A stretch of DNA of 64,000 bases, from the IMG/VR virus record IMGVR_UViG_3300009091_000015, positions 1 through 64,000 of that record; one strand, written 5' to 3'. Under the pieces are notes generated by a model. It saw only the letters and a list, made by a program, of their open reading frames with translations. It was not told the DNA's origin and did not search any database. Source of the DNA: a virus. Position numbers and translations under genes: made by a program. This document shows positions 51,340 to 58,293 of this stretch, piece after piece (position 1 is the first letter of the stretch; every line of letters starts with the position of its first letter).

Positions 51340-51798
51340 TTCGACATCGCACCACTCACACTCAATCACATCAAAGCCTGCGATCCTGGCGAGGTTGTTC
51401 TTTTCCATGTCCCTACGTCTGCCCTCGATGGAGTGGTGCGCTCCGCCGTAGCTGAGCTTCCCATCCGGGCCTGTTCGCATGCAGCCTTTGCCGCCTTGGA
51501 TGTCGATCAGGATGTGGAGTTGCGGGATGGCCAGGTCGAACCTGAATTTCCGCCCTGGGATTGCGGGGTACTCCAGGTACATCACCCGGCTGTCGATGTC
51601 CGACCCTTCCTTCCACGTCCCGCCGAAGGCAACGCCGAACTCTCGCCGCGCCTCCTCGATGAAGACGAGGAGGGCCAGCTTCTTCTTGCGGTCTGATCCG
51701 TCCGTTCGCCTTGGCTTGTCTGGCATGGAGGTAGGGGCCAGACCGACGGCCATCCGGTAGTCCTCGACGCTGATTCGCTGGTCCCATGCCTTGGTCAT
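51280..51798 (-). CDS. PDDEXK/Vsr-like nuclease-type protein, 172 aa
   Basis: RKFRFDLAIPQLHILIDIQGG ... GAHHSIEGRRRDMEKNNLARIAGFDVIECEW follows the pattern of Vsr/DUF559-like phage endonucleases and resolvases: Asp in FDLA, an acidic residue in the next strand, then R-x-x-D-x-x-K-N. The second acidic position is Asp (LIDIQGG) where relatives usually have Glu. The N-terminal 50 residues are basic and helical. It may process replication or recombination intermediates. Confidence 0.65.
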   Translation of the reverse strand: MTKAWDQRISVEDYRMAVGLAPTSMPDKPRRTDGSDRKKKLALLVFIEEARREFGVAFGGTWKEGSDIDSRVMYLEYPAIPGRKFRFDLAIPQLHILIDIQGGKGCMRTGPDGKLSYGGAHHSIEGRRRDMEKNNLARIAGFDVIECEWCDVESGQLLAWLKQLRAGRLDQG

Positions 51799-51931
51799 GG
51801 TGCCATCTTAGCGCAAAGAAGGGGAGGCTAGGACTCCCCTGTAGCTGCGCACGTACCCGTCCACGTCGGAGGCGCGAGCTTCAGCCCTGCGCCATGTACG
51901 CGGGTTGATGATAGGGTGCCTAGCACCTGGG

Positions 51932-52213
51932 TTACACGATGCCCTTGTCGTGCATGGTGATCGTCTCTTCGATGAGAGGGTCGATGTCCAGGTCTCCGAC
52001 CGGCCCACGGTACGGGAGACCGAGCAGCTTGCGGGCCTTGCGCAAGGCTGGCGGGTAGTCGTCCCACTTGTAGGTGTAGAGGCCAGCCGCCAGCGCCAGA
52101 TCCTGGCACTCGCCAACGAGGGCGAACAGCGTAGCCTGCAGCTCCCTGTTTCTCTGGTGGAGGCTCGCCACCCGAGGGTGGCAGACGCTCTTGATCTTGC
52201 GCTGTCTTTTCAT
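51932..52213 (-). CDS. hypothetical helical protein, 93 aa
   Basis: The basic N-terminus (MKRQRKIKSV) and the long helix RVASLHQRNRELQATLFALVGECQDLALAAGLY suggest a coiled-coil protein. It overlaps the 27-residue membrane peptide by four bases (ATGA). Downstream, 51799-51931 holds no gene but two small hairpins: GGTGC-CTA-GCACC at 51915-51927, and a GGGGAG/CTCCCC stem near 51815-51832 followed on the minus strand by TTCTTT, a possible weak terminator. Confidence 0.6.
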   Translation of the reverse strand: MKRQRKIKSVCHPRVASLHQRNRELQATLFALVGECQDLALAAGLYTYKWDDYPPALRKARKLLGLPYRGPVGDLDIDPLIEETITMHDKGIV

Positions 52214-52293
52214 ATCATCGAGAGGAAGAGGAACAGTGCGGCTGCCCCGAGGATGCCGATGAGTGAGAGCAGGTTGTGCATGCGCCTGCTCAT
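52210..52293 (-). CDS. tiny membrane peptide, 27 aa
   Basis: MSRRMHNLL is followed by a hydrophobic span (SLIGILGAAALFLFLSMI) that runs to the C-terminus. The start overlaps the upstream stop and the stop overlaps the next start (both ATGA), so it is co-translated with its neighbours. Function unknown. Confidence 0.5.
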   Translation of the reverse strand: MSRRMHNLLSLIGILGAAALFLFLSMI

Positions 52294-52622
52294 GACGGCA
52301 TCCGGTCGAGCTTGTCGAACGCATTGTCACAGACGATGCAGCTGTCTGCCATGGCGAACGCCCTGCTTACGCAGTCCATCACCGTCTTCTTGTCCGTCAT
52401 CTTGGCCAGGGTCAGGGCCATCGCCGCCATGCACTGGCAGTGCCGGGCCTTCATGTCCTCCTCTCCCATGTCCTCGTTGGTGACGATCAGGAAGAAGCAA
52501 TCCTCCGGCTCATCCGGGTCAGGTAGCAGCATCACACAGCTGAGATCCACTCCAGCCGCAGTCTGCGTACTCCTCAGCCAGTCCACCACGCTCATGCCGT
52601 AGACTGCGAGCTTCGTCGTCAT
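52290..52622 (-). CDS. hypothetical Cys-containing protein, 110 aa
   Basis: The sequence MTTKLAVYGMSVVDWLRSTQTAAG ... CVMLLPDPDEPEDCFFLIVTNEDMG has an alternating beta pattern, followed by a helical region with Cys (HCQCMAAMALTLAKM). The start overlaps the end of the 150-residue gene. No family recognised. Confidence 0.6.
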   Translation of the reverse strand: MTTKLAVYGMSVVDWLRSTQTAAGVDLSCVMLLPDPDEPEDCFFLIVTNEDMGEEDMKARHCQCMAAMALTLAKMTDKKTVMDCVSRAFAMADSCIVCDNAFDKLDRMPS

Positions 52623-53071
52623 GCGTCCTCCTCTTTCTTCGCCAGCTCCCATGCCTCCCAGGTGGACTCCGGCACCACCTCGTCCTCGGGCTGGGGCCTC
52701 ACCATGATGACGCAAAACGGGTATTTCTTCAGCTGGTAGACGGTTTCGGTCGGGCTGTGGCATGCCATTTTGAACAGGTTGTGCTCTCCCATGTCGAAGC
52801 TGTCTCCGGTGTGCCAGAGCTTGCCGTTGACCAGGTACCTCGGGCTCCGGTTGAGCAGCTCGCTCTTGAGCGTGATGTTCTTGTCCCCGTAGTGTGCGAC
52901 GCCTCGAAGCTCCAACCCAAACTCGATGCCGAACGTCCCCTTCGGGCTCTTCCTCCATGCCCAGTGCAGGTCACGAGGGTTCTGCTCGTTGTCGTTGATG
53001 GTCAGCGTCGGCTGCGCCTTGTTGAGTGCGCTCCAGTACATGATGCGTGGAAGCTCGATGTAGTCCGTCAT
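52619..53071 (-). CDS. hypothetical protein, 150 aa
   Basis: A mixed alpha/beta sequence with Trp and His (DLHWAWRKSPKGTFGIEFGLELRGVAHYGDKN, YLVNGKLWHTGDSFDMGEHN). It overlaps the genes on both sides by four bases. No motif identified. Confidence 0.6.
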   Translation of the reverse strand: MTDYIELPRIMYWSALNKAQPTLTINDNEQNPRDLHWAWRKSPKGTFGIEFGLELRGVAHYGDKNITLKSELLNRSPRYLVNGKLWHTGDSFDMGEHNLFKMACHSPTETVYQLKKYPFCVIMVRPQPEDEVVPESTWEAWELAKKEEDA

Positions 53072-53355
53072 TGGTACTCCGTTCTGGCCCCGTGCTTGCG
53101 CTGCCTCGGCGTCCCTGTCGAAGGGATGGGGCCTCCCTTCCTCGCATCCTCAGCACCCACCATCGCCTGTCGCTCGGCCTCCTTCCAATCCCTGCGGTAC
53201 TCCACGGAGTAGGCCCGCATGTACTGCTGGAAGAGGTCCGGGTTGTCGAGAAACATGGTGGCGAGGAGTCCGATCATCATGTCGATGACCTTCTCTATGG
53301 GCAGCTCCCATGCCACCGTCTGCGCCAGCTGCCGTGCGGTCGTGGCGTTGGTCAT
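53068..53355 (-). CDS. hypothetical protein, 95 aa
   Basis: The first 65 residues are helical with hydrophobic faces (WELPIEKVIDMMIGLLATMFLDNPDLFQQYMRAY). The C-terminus is basic and Pro/Gly-rich. It overlaps its neighbours by four bases on each side. Function unknown. Confidence 0.6.
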   Translation of the reverse strand: MTNATTARQLAQTVAWELPIEKVIDMMIGLLATMFLDNPDLFQQYMRAYSVEYRRDWKEAERQAMVGAEDARKGGPIPSTGTPRQRKHGARTEYQ

Positions 53356-53708
53356 GGTTCCTCCCTCTTCATCTGCTCCCGCATCCAGCCGACCAGCCCG
53401 CCCCGGCTCTGCCAGTCGAGCACCTTCTCCTCGCTGCCCCAGCAGTCGGAAGGTGCAGAGTTGAACAACCATGCTGCCCACTCCCGCATGTGCTTGGTGT
53501 TCGAGTCGTCGGCCTGGCCGTAGGCACGGACGAGATCGTTCTCAAACAGGTAGGTCAGGAAGTGGCCCATCGGTGTGCCGAACAGGACGTGCTCCAGCGC
53601 CCCGTTCATGCAGTGGTTGCGGACGATGTGCTCACTCAGTTTCTCCAGCATGAGAGGGTCCACCTTCTTGAAGTCCTCGATGGTCTTCACCTTGTCCCAC
53701 TCGATCAT
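53352..53708 (-). CDS. hypothetical protein, 118 aa
   Basis: A helical protein (VKTIEDFKKVDPLMLEKLSEHIVRNHCMN) with a Trp-rich second half (EWAAWLFNSAPSDCWGSEEKVLDWQSRGGLVGWM). Start and stop overlap the neighbours by four bases. No family recognised. Confidence 0.6.
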   Translation of the reverse strand: MIEWDKVKTIEDFKKVDPLMLEKLSEHIVRNHCMNGALEHVLFGTPMGHFLTYLFENDLVRAYGQADDSNTKHMREWAAWLFNSAPSDCWGSEEKVLDWQSRGGLVGWMREQMKREEP

Positions 53709-53944
53709 GGCTTGCCTCCTTCTCCCGACACCTCGACCAACGGAGCCCCCATGCTCGCCGGGTCGGTGCTCCCGCCAGTGCGATAGATGCGTATCCTGTC
53801 CCTCCCTTCGTCATCCACGTCGAGGTAGACGCGCACTCCGACTTTCCAGCCACGGAGATGCGCCTCCAGCCCAGACTTCTCCGTCCCTTCCCTGGTCGCC
53901 GTCGTCCTGGCCTTGCCCCACAGCTCACCGTAGAATCTCGACAT
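53705..53944 (-). CDS. hypothetical beta-rich protein, 79 aa
   Basis: The second half alternates hydrophobic and charged residues (GWKVGVRVYLDVDDEGRDRIRIYRTGG), suggesting a small beta sheet. It overlaps the 118-residue gene by four bases. Function unknown. Confidence 0.6.
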   Translation of the reverse strand: MSRFYGELWGKARTTATREGTEKSGLEAHLRGWKVGVRVYLDVDDEGRDRIRIYRTGGSTDPASMGAPLVEVSGEGGKP

Positions 53945-53948
53945 CTTG

Positions 53949-54167
53949 TCACCCTCTTTCCTTCACGTCCTTGCGCCATGTGTTGAGCGATGAGCAGCAG
54001 CCTTCGCCCATCGCCATGCCCTCGTACACCAGCGGGATGTCAGCAAGCAGGCAGCGGTACTGCTGCCCGTCCCAATGCAGGGCCAGGCATCTACCGGACT
54101 CGTCCGCTGCCCCGAAGCAGCACGGTGCCTGCATGCAACAGAACCCGCATCCGACGCAGTCAGGCAT
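53949..54167 (-). CDS. YkgJ-like CxxCxxCC metal-binding protein, 72 aa
   Basis: CVGCGFCC (residues 4-11) with further Cys at CCFG, RCLAL, YRCLL and GCCSS is the pattern of small YkgJ-type zinc- or iron-binding proteins, and WDGQQYRCLLAD is a typical second block. The substrate is unknown. The start overlaps the upstream stop by one base. Confidence 0.7.
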   Translation of the reverse strand: MPDCVGCGFCCMQAPCCFGAADESGRCLALHWDGQQYRCLLADIPLVYEGMAMGEGCCSSLNTWRKDVKERG

Positions 54168-54529
54168 CAGTATTCTCCCTCTCCGTAGCCACCCCTGCCC
54201 TCGGCAGCGTCAGCGCAGATGTCGCAGCAATACGCATGCGCCCTGTCCAACGGCGTGAGCATGTTCTCCCTGCCGCACGTCGGACATGGCAGGTTGCGAG
54301 GATTGTCCTTGGTCGCTGCTCGCAGAGCGGAGCGCCCGCCAGGATCAGCGAACCCGACGCCGTCGATCATGTAGTCGTCCTCGCTCTCTGGATAGAACTC
54401 TTCCCTGTCCATGTCTGCCTGCTCGTCATCCCAGCAGCCATCGCACAGGTACTCGCCGTCGTCGTTCTGGTGGATGTCATGGCCGGGCTCTCCCAGGTCT
54501 GCGCCGCAGCCTTCACAGAAAACGCTCAT
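54167..54529 (-). CDS. double zinc-ribbon hypothetical protein, 120 aa
   Basis: CEGCGADL with CDGCWDD and, later, CPTCGREN with CCDICAD make two zinc-ribbon units around an acidic linker (EQADMDREEFYPESEDDYM). It may bind nucleic acid or a host protein. One base of overlap joins it to the next gene. Confidence 0.65.
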   Translation of the reverse strand: MSVFCEGCGADLGEPGHDIHQNDDGEYLCDGCWDDEQADMDREEFYPESEDDYMIDGVGFADPGGRSALRAATKDNPRNLPCPTCGRENMLTPLDRAHAYCCDICADAAEGRGGYGEGEY

Positions 54530-54531
54530 GG

Positions 54532-54726
54532 CTACTCCTCCTCGTCCTCGTCAGGTGTGAAGTCGTTCACTACCTCAGAGTCGGCCCAATCGTAGCGATT
54601 GGCTATGACCCTGTACCGATTCTCCATGGCATATCCCTTCGCCTCCTCGTAGTCAGACGTTGACCACGACCCGAACGAGTTGCCGTCCCCATCCTCGAAC
54701 GTGTAGACGTAGAGCGAAGCAGCCAT
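54532..54726 (-). CDS. hypothetical acidic protein, 64 aa
   Basis: MAASLYVYTFEDGDGNSFGSW has a beta-hairpin pattern. A helix (TSDYEEAKGYAMENRYRVIA) and a strongly acidic tail (DFTPDEDEEE) follow. It starts one base after the end of the 80-residue gene. Function unknown. Confidence 0.6.
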   Translation of the reverse strand: MAASLYVYTFEDGDGNSFGSWSTSDYEEAKGYAMENRYRVIANRYDWADSEVVNDFTPDEDEEE

Positions 54727-54727
54727 G

Positions 54728-54970
54728 TCACACCCCCCTCGACGTGATCCATGCGACCGCATCCCCGATGGGATCTTTCCCTTCGGGGTAGAGGGTGCAG
54801 TAGGTGTTGTCGAAGAAGGCGTCAGGCATGTCGCTGATCGCCAGGTACACGCCCAGTTCCTTCTCCATCCGACCGGCGACTCGACCGAGGTAGAAGTAGG
54901 CTTCCTGAATCGACTCGGCCCTCGTCCCACTCTTCCCACTGTTGGCCTTCGTTATCACCCAGAGCGTCAT
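54728..54970 (-). CDS. hypothetical protein, 80 aa
   Basis: MTLWVITKANSGKSGTRAESIQEAYFYLGRVAGRM combines a strand and a helix, and the second half is mixed alpha/beta (FFDNTYCTLYPEGKDPIGDAVAWI). GGAGGTGTGAC directly before 54970 fixes the start. No family recognised. Confidence 0.6.
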   Translation of the reverse strand: MTLWVITKANSGKSGTRAESIQEAYFYLGRVAGRMEKELGVYLAISDMPDAFFDNTYCTLYPEGKDPIGDAVAWITSRGV

Positions 54971-54971
54971 G

Positions 54972-55217
54972 TCACACCTCCTTGCCTTCGGCCTTCGCCT
55001 TCTTGAACTGCTCGTCCCACAGATCACACAGATCGATGGTTGCCATCTGTCCGAACGCCTGGCCCATCAGAATCCAGAGGATGCGCTTCGCCGTGTCGTC
55101 CTTGATTGCATCCCCTCGCTTCTGCTCCCTCACATAGTCGGCCAGCCCCTGAGCGAAAGGGATCGGGTTGCACGGGAAGCACTCGCTGAACATCGCCAGC
55201 TCCAGGTCTGCTCTCAT
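54972..55217 (-). CDS. hypothetical helical protein, 81 aa
   Basis: It is helical throughout (LELAMFSECFPCNPIPFAQGLADYVREQKRG, WILMGQAFGQMATIDLCDLWDEQFKKA). GGAGGTGAGGC gives a strong SD. A long hairpin (55240-55296) lies in the 84-base leader upstream. Function unknown. Confidence 0.6.
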   Translation of the reverse strand: MRADLELAMFSECFPCNPIPFAQGLADYVREQKRGDAIKDDTAKRILWILMGQAFGQMATIDLCDLWDEQFKKAKAEGKEV

Positions 55218-55239
55218 GCCTCACCTCCATGGGATTCAG

Positions 55240-55296
55240 TCTGCCTCGCAGTGGGAGAGAGCGGAGGTGCAGTGACCCTCTCCCATGCGAGGCAGA
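55240..55296 (-). promoter_or_regulatory. long RNA hairpin in leader of the 81-aa gene
   Basis: On the minus strand TCTGCCTCGCATGGGAGAG pairs with a copy 18 bases later that has one extra C, forming a stem of about 19 bp. No T-run follows, so it is not an ordinary terminator. The SD of the next gene lies outside and downstream of the stem. Confidence 0.6.
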
Positions 55297-55301
55297 ACGA
55301 A

Positions 55302-55625
55302 TCACACTGAGTTCTCTCGATCCATCCAGAGGTACGGGATGCGGTTCACCTCCGGCGAGAAGCAGCTGTTGCCAGTCTTGCATGTGAACAGGGCGACGAC
55401 ATCCGAGAAGGTGCGGAGCACACACTTCATGTTGCTCCAGTCGTTGAAGATGTGAGTGCCGCACTCCCTCACAACCCAGAAGAATGTCTCGTCGTCATCC
55501 ATCCCATGTACGGATGCCTTGTCATGCCGAGTGAAGTCTTCCTTGTAGTGCGTTGGCTGGCCGAGCTTCATCACCTCGATGGTCATCAGTGCGTAGAGGT
55601 GATCGCGAACCTGCGGATGGCTCAT
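55302..55625 (-). CDS. hypothetical protein, 107 aa
   Basis: A mixed alpha/beta protein (LYALMTIEVMKLGQPTHYKED, HIFNDWSNMKCVLRTFSDVVALF) with three Cys. The ATG shares a base with the upstream stop. It is the last gene before the hairpin spacer at 55240-55296. Function unknown. Confidence 0.6.
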   Translation of the reverse strand: MSHPQVRDHLYALMTIEVMKLGQPTHYKEDFTRHDKASVHGMDDDETFFWVVRECGTHIFNDWSNMKCVLRTFSDVVALFTCKTGNSCFSPEVNRIPYLWMDRENSV

Positions 55626-55822
55626 CACTCTACCTCCAGCCCTTCGTTCAGCAGAACCTGAGCGACGCCAGCTGCCATGCGATGATCGACGCAGAGCCGG
55701 TAGCGCCCCATCCACTGCCATCCCTCCGTCGCCAGCGTCTCGTCCATCACTCGCAGTGCGTCCTCGTTCTGCGCCTCGAACACGATGATCGACCCCTCGT
55801 TCTCGACCCGAACGTCACACAT
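55625..55822 (-). CDS. hypothetical protein, 65 aa
   Basis: The sequence (VRVENEGSIIVFEAQNEDALRVMDETLATEGWQWMGRYRLCVDHRMA) is a compact beta-alpha-beta pattern common in small phage early proteins. It overlaps the 80-residue gene upstream by eight bases. Function unknown. Confidence 0.6.
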   Translation of the reverse strand: MCDVRVENEGSIIVFEAQNEDALRVMDETLATEGWQWMGRYRLCVDHRMAAGVAQVLLNEGLEVE

Positions 55823-56057
55823 CCTGCTCCTCCTTCTTCATGCCTGGGCCAGGCGTCATCTTCAGGAAGCTGAGGTTGCCCTTCTTGTCCCAGTCTGCCC
55901 AGACTGTGGCAACGATCACTCCCTGCCGGTACAGAATCCATCGGTGCTTGCCCTGCATGGGGCGGTACTCACGCTGGTAGTATTGCGGCTGGCCACTGGT
56001 CAGCGAGTCGAACAGCTTCCGCAACTGTCGCCGCACTCTCTCCGGCATGTTCAGCAT
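55815..56057 (-). CDS. hypothetical basic protein, 80 aa
   Basis: The N-terminus is helical and basic (NMPERVRRQLRKLFDSLTS), then beta-rich (HRWILYRQGVIVATVWADWDKKGNLSFLKM). The ATG at 56057 has its SD (GAGGAGAGGGGAG) inside the long hairpin of 56063-56110, so its translation may be controlled by RNA structure. Confidence 0.6.
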   Translation of the reverse strand: MLNMPERVRRQLRKLFDSLTSGQPQYYQREYRPMQGKHRWILYRQGVIVATVWADWDKKGNLSFLKMTPGPGMKKEEQDV

Positions 56058-56062
56058 GGTCT

Positions 56063-56129
56063 CTCCCCTCTCCTCTGCCCTCACAAAGTGAGGGGCAGAG
56101 GAGAGGGGAGGAGTCGGCCTCCTCCCCTC
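56063..56129 (-). promoter_or_regulatory. two-hairpin RNA leader element, copy 1
   Basis: Read on the minus strand, an 11-bp hairpin (56129-56103) comes first. A 22-bp hairpin (56110-56063) follows, with one bulged base, a TCAC-TTT-GTGA tip and a TTT loop. The two share bases 56103-56110, so they cannot both form fully. The SD of the 56057 gene lies in the 3' arm of the long hairpin. The same design recurs at 57922 and 59618. Confidence 0.7.
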
Positions 56130-56134
56130 GTCGC

Positions 56135-56383
56135 TCATCCCCAGTTCCGCAGCCTGCGGATGAAGCAGTCGCTGCCATGATCGACGTTCCTGATGTTGAA
56201 CTCGATGCCTCGCTCCTTCAGTGCGTCGATGAACAGGGCAGCATCGCAGTCCTCTTCGAGGAACACGCTGTTGCCATCCACGTAGCTGAAGCACGACGGC
56301 CTCACGCCGTAGGTCTCCATCATGCGCCGGTCCACTTGGAGCCAGCCATGGCCGGGGTCGGAATGGAAAGTGAGGGTGAGCAT
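56135..56383 (-). CDS. hypothetical protein, 82 aa
   Basis: The sequence starts MLTLTFHSDPGHGWLQVDRRMMETYG and continues FSYVDGNSVFLEEDCDAALFIDALKERG. This pattern recurs in small phage early proteins of unknown function. The ATG shares one base with the upstream stop. It is the last gene before hairpin element 1. Confidence 0.65.
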   Translation of the reverse strand: MLTLTFHSDPGHGWLQVDRRMMETYGVRPSCFSYVDGNSVFLEEDCDAALFIDALKERGIEFNIRNVDHGSDCFIRRLRNWG

Positions 56384-56613
56384 CAGTCACCTCCTTCCTT
56401 GGCGAGCATCCGCTCCTCCACCAGCTCCTGCTCCGCATCGGCGGCGACGTTGACAATCTTGATGGCGAGCTGCTCGATCTCCTCAGCTTCGATGATGATG
56501 TCTGAGCAGTTGTCCTCAGTGAGCCCGAGCCCCTCGCTGAATGCCTCCTCGATGTTCAGGATCGCAACCTTGATCCGCCTCACGCAGTCCCGCATCTCCT
56601 GCTTCGGTGTCAC
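56383..56613 (-). CDS. hypothetical acidic helical protein, 76 aa
   Basis: The whole sequence is helical and acidic (MTPKQEMRDCVRRIKVAILNIEEAFSEGLG, DIIIEAEEIEQLAIKIVNVAADAEQELVEERM). A helical bundle or coiled coil is likely. It overlaps its neighbours by one and four bases. Function unknown. Confidence 0.6.
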   Translation of the reverse strand: MTPKQEMRDCVRRIKVAILNIEEAFSEGLGLTEDNCSDIIIEAEEIEQLAIKIVNVAADAEQELVEERMLAKEGGD

Positions 56614-57272
56614 GTCACCCTCCCTTGGTATGCAGCCTTCACGACGGCGACCGTGTCATAGTCCTTGGGCGCAGCGTCCGCCACTCGCAGCGGCATGAGC
56701 AGCCCGACCAGCTCACCCTCGACCTGGAGCTGGATGGGTGCAGTCACGTCGTGTCGCTTGCACCAATACTCCACACCAGGGATGAGGTACTCGATCAGCT
56801 TCGCCTTGCTCGGGTCGATGGGAACGGGCGGGTCGATCATGCCAGGGGACATGAGCAGCACGGACACCGCCTTGCCAACGCAGACGTTGACCAACTCATC
56901 CCTGGTGCCACGCCACAGTTCCGACTTGTCGTTCTTCGCGCTGTTGAAGATGCGTTCGATGCCTTCGAGCCTGACCTTGCCGTTCGCCGCTCCTTCAGTC
57001 ATGCTCTTGTACGGAGGCTTGCGTTGCAGTGCCGATGCCTTGAGCAGGATGGTGCCGTCTGTGTACCACCCGCTGCCAGCCGGGGCAGCGTTCCCGTCCT
57101 GAGTCCACGCCTTCCACTTGTTGCGCTTGAAGTCTGCGAAGCGGACGCCTTGGCTCTGCTCCTCCTCCTCATGCTCCACCACCTGCGGTGCCGTCGGTTC
57201 GTTCGCCATGCCGAGCATCTGCTGCATCTCAGCGATGGCATCGTCGATCTTCGCCAGCAATGCCTCACTCAT
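56610..57272 (-). CDS. hypothetical early protein, 220 aa
   Basis: An N-terminal helix (LLAKIDDAIAEMQQMLGMA) and an acidic linker precede an alpha/beta core (WYTDGTILLKASALQRKPPYKSM, KAKLIEYLIPGVEYWCKRHDVTAPIQLQVEGELVGLLMPLRV). This is one of the larger unknown early genes. No catalytic motif was found by eye. Its 5' start is coupled to the 144-residue gene by an eight-base overlap. Confidence 0.65.
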   Translation of the reverse strand: MSEALLAKIDDAIAEMQQMLGMANEPTAPQVVEHEEEEQSQGVRFADFKRNKWKAWTQDGNAAPAGSGWYTDGTILLKASALQRKPPYKSMTEGAANGKVRLEGIERIFNSAKNDKSELWRGTRDELVNVCVGKAVSVLLMSPGMIDPPVPIDPSKAKLIEYLIPGVEYWCKRHDVTAPIQLQVEGELVGLLMPLRVADAAPKDYDTVAVVKAAYQGRVT

Positions 57273-57699
57273 TCGATGCCTCCTTCTTGCGAGAGATCAC
57301 TTCGTCGAACAGCGTGTGGTAGGTGTGGCTGTCCATGAACGCCACCCTCTTGGCGAGCACCTGCTCCAGGAATTCGGGCGTGATGATGAGCCGCTTGATC
57401 GCATCCTCAGTCAGCACACAGTAGGTGCCGGTCGGATAGACGCCCCTCTGCATGGCTGGCTGTCCCTTGTAGGTCGGCTCCTCGCTCGCCTCGATGATGG
57501 TGATGCCCAGGTCCATGCCTGACTGGCACTTGGCACATGGCTCGTAGGTAACGCAGGCATGGCGTGGTGCCTCGATGTCATGGAGTCCGCCTCGATCCAT
57601 CCTACCCATGAGCAGGACCGTGCCATCGTCCTGCCCGCACCAGAAGCAGACACCGAGCGATGGATTGACGCCGTACTTCTCAGACAGTCGGATGCTCAT
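57265..57699 (-). CDS. conserved zinc-ribbon protein, 144 aa
   Basis: SEKYGVNPSLGVCFWCGQDDG with CVTYEPCAKCQSGMDLGITIIE is a recognisable conserved protein of phages and some bacteria: CxxC...CxxC, then GITIIE, then YPTGTYCVLTEDAIKRL. Zinc binding is very likely, while the biological role is unknown. It lies in the same operon as other zinc-ribbon genes. The ATG at 57699 overlaps the upstream gene. Confidence 0.7.
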   Translation of the reverse strand: MSIRLSEKYGVNPSLGVCFWCGQDDGTVLLMGRMDRGGLHDIEAPRHACVTYEPCAKCQSGMDLGITIIEASEEPTYKGQPAMQRGVYPTGTYCVLTEDAIKRLIITPEFLEQVLAKRVAFMDSHTYHTLFDEVISRKKEASNE

Positions 57700-57911
57700 G
57701 GCTCCTCCTCTCCTGGCAGCCTCGGTATCGAGAGATGCCCACAGTCGTTGCCTTCCTCGTCGCTGTCCACCCACACAACCACAGCCTTGATCCCTCCCTT
57801 CTCGATGACCAGTCCGAAGGACTCCGTGCCAGGAGTCAGCGTCGTGCCGATGATGGTGTAACCGATCAGCCGCTTCGCCTGCTCCGCTTCCCACTTGGCG
57901 TTGTGACTCAT
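57696..57911 (-). CDS. hypothetical protein, 71 aa
   Basis: A helix (KWEAEQAKRLIG) is followed by beta strands (TIIGTTLTPGTESFGLVIEKGGIKAVVVWVDSD), a common layout of small phage proteins. Its leader contains the second copy of the two-hairpin RNA element, and its SD (AGGAGG) lies directly after the stem. Function unknown. Confidence 0.65.
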   Translation of the reverse strand: MSHNAKWEAEQAKRLIGYTIIGTTLTPGTESFGLVIEKGGIKAVVVWVDSDEEGNDCGHLSIPRLPGEEEP

Positions 57912-57921
57912 CGCTCCTCCT

Positions 57922-57988
57922 TTCCCTTCTCCTCTTCGCTCTCACAAAGTGATGAGCGAAGAGGAGAAGGGAAGGCCGTCGCCTCCCC
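57922..57988 (-). promoter_or_regulatory. two-hairpin RNA leader element, copy 2
   Basis: On the minus strand a GGGGAGGC/GCCTTCCC hairpin (57988-57969, one G-U pair) overlaps the 5' arm of a 24-bp hairpin (57973-57922). This has a bulged A directly before TCAC, a TTT loop and GTGA on the other side. The lower stem differs in sequence from copy 1 but keeps its pairing. AGGAGGAGCG and the ATG at 57911 follow at once. Confidence 0.7.
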
Positions 57989-57996
57989 TCCATGCC

Positions 57997-58293
57997 TCAC
58001 TCCGATTGCTCGCCGTACTTCCAGTCGCTCAGGCATTCATGGCAGTAGCCATGATCTGCGATGTGCGTCTTGGCATAGGCCCCCGTGTCGATGCGATGGC
58101 AGCGAGGACACTCAACCTCCTCCCGCTCGCCCTCTGCCACGTCGAGCATGGCATCGAGCAGATGGATCACGCCGGTCACGGCCAGCCATTCGTCGCTCTC
58201 CCTGGTCAGGCGCATCTCAAGCAGCGCATCCCTCTGCTCCCTGAGCAGGTCAACGTCCACGTTCGGCACGGTGATGGTGATGCCTTCACTCAT
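57997..58293 (-). CDS. zinc-binding hypothetical protein, 98 aa
   Basis: N-terminal beta and helical segments (ITITVPNVDVDLLREQRDALLEMRL) lead to CPRCHR and CHECLSDW near the C-terminus, two CxxC pairs that should bind one zinc. It overlaps the next upstream gene by eight bases. The role is unknown. Confidence 0.65.
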   Translation of the reverse strand: MSEGITITVPNVDVDLLREQRDALLEMRLTRESDEWLAVTGVIHLLDAMLDVAEGEREEVECPRCHRIDTGAYAKTHIADHGYCHECLSDWKYGEQSE

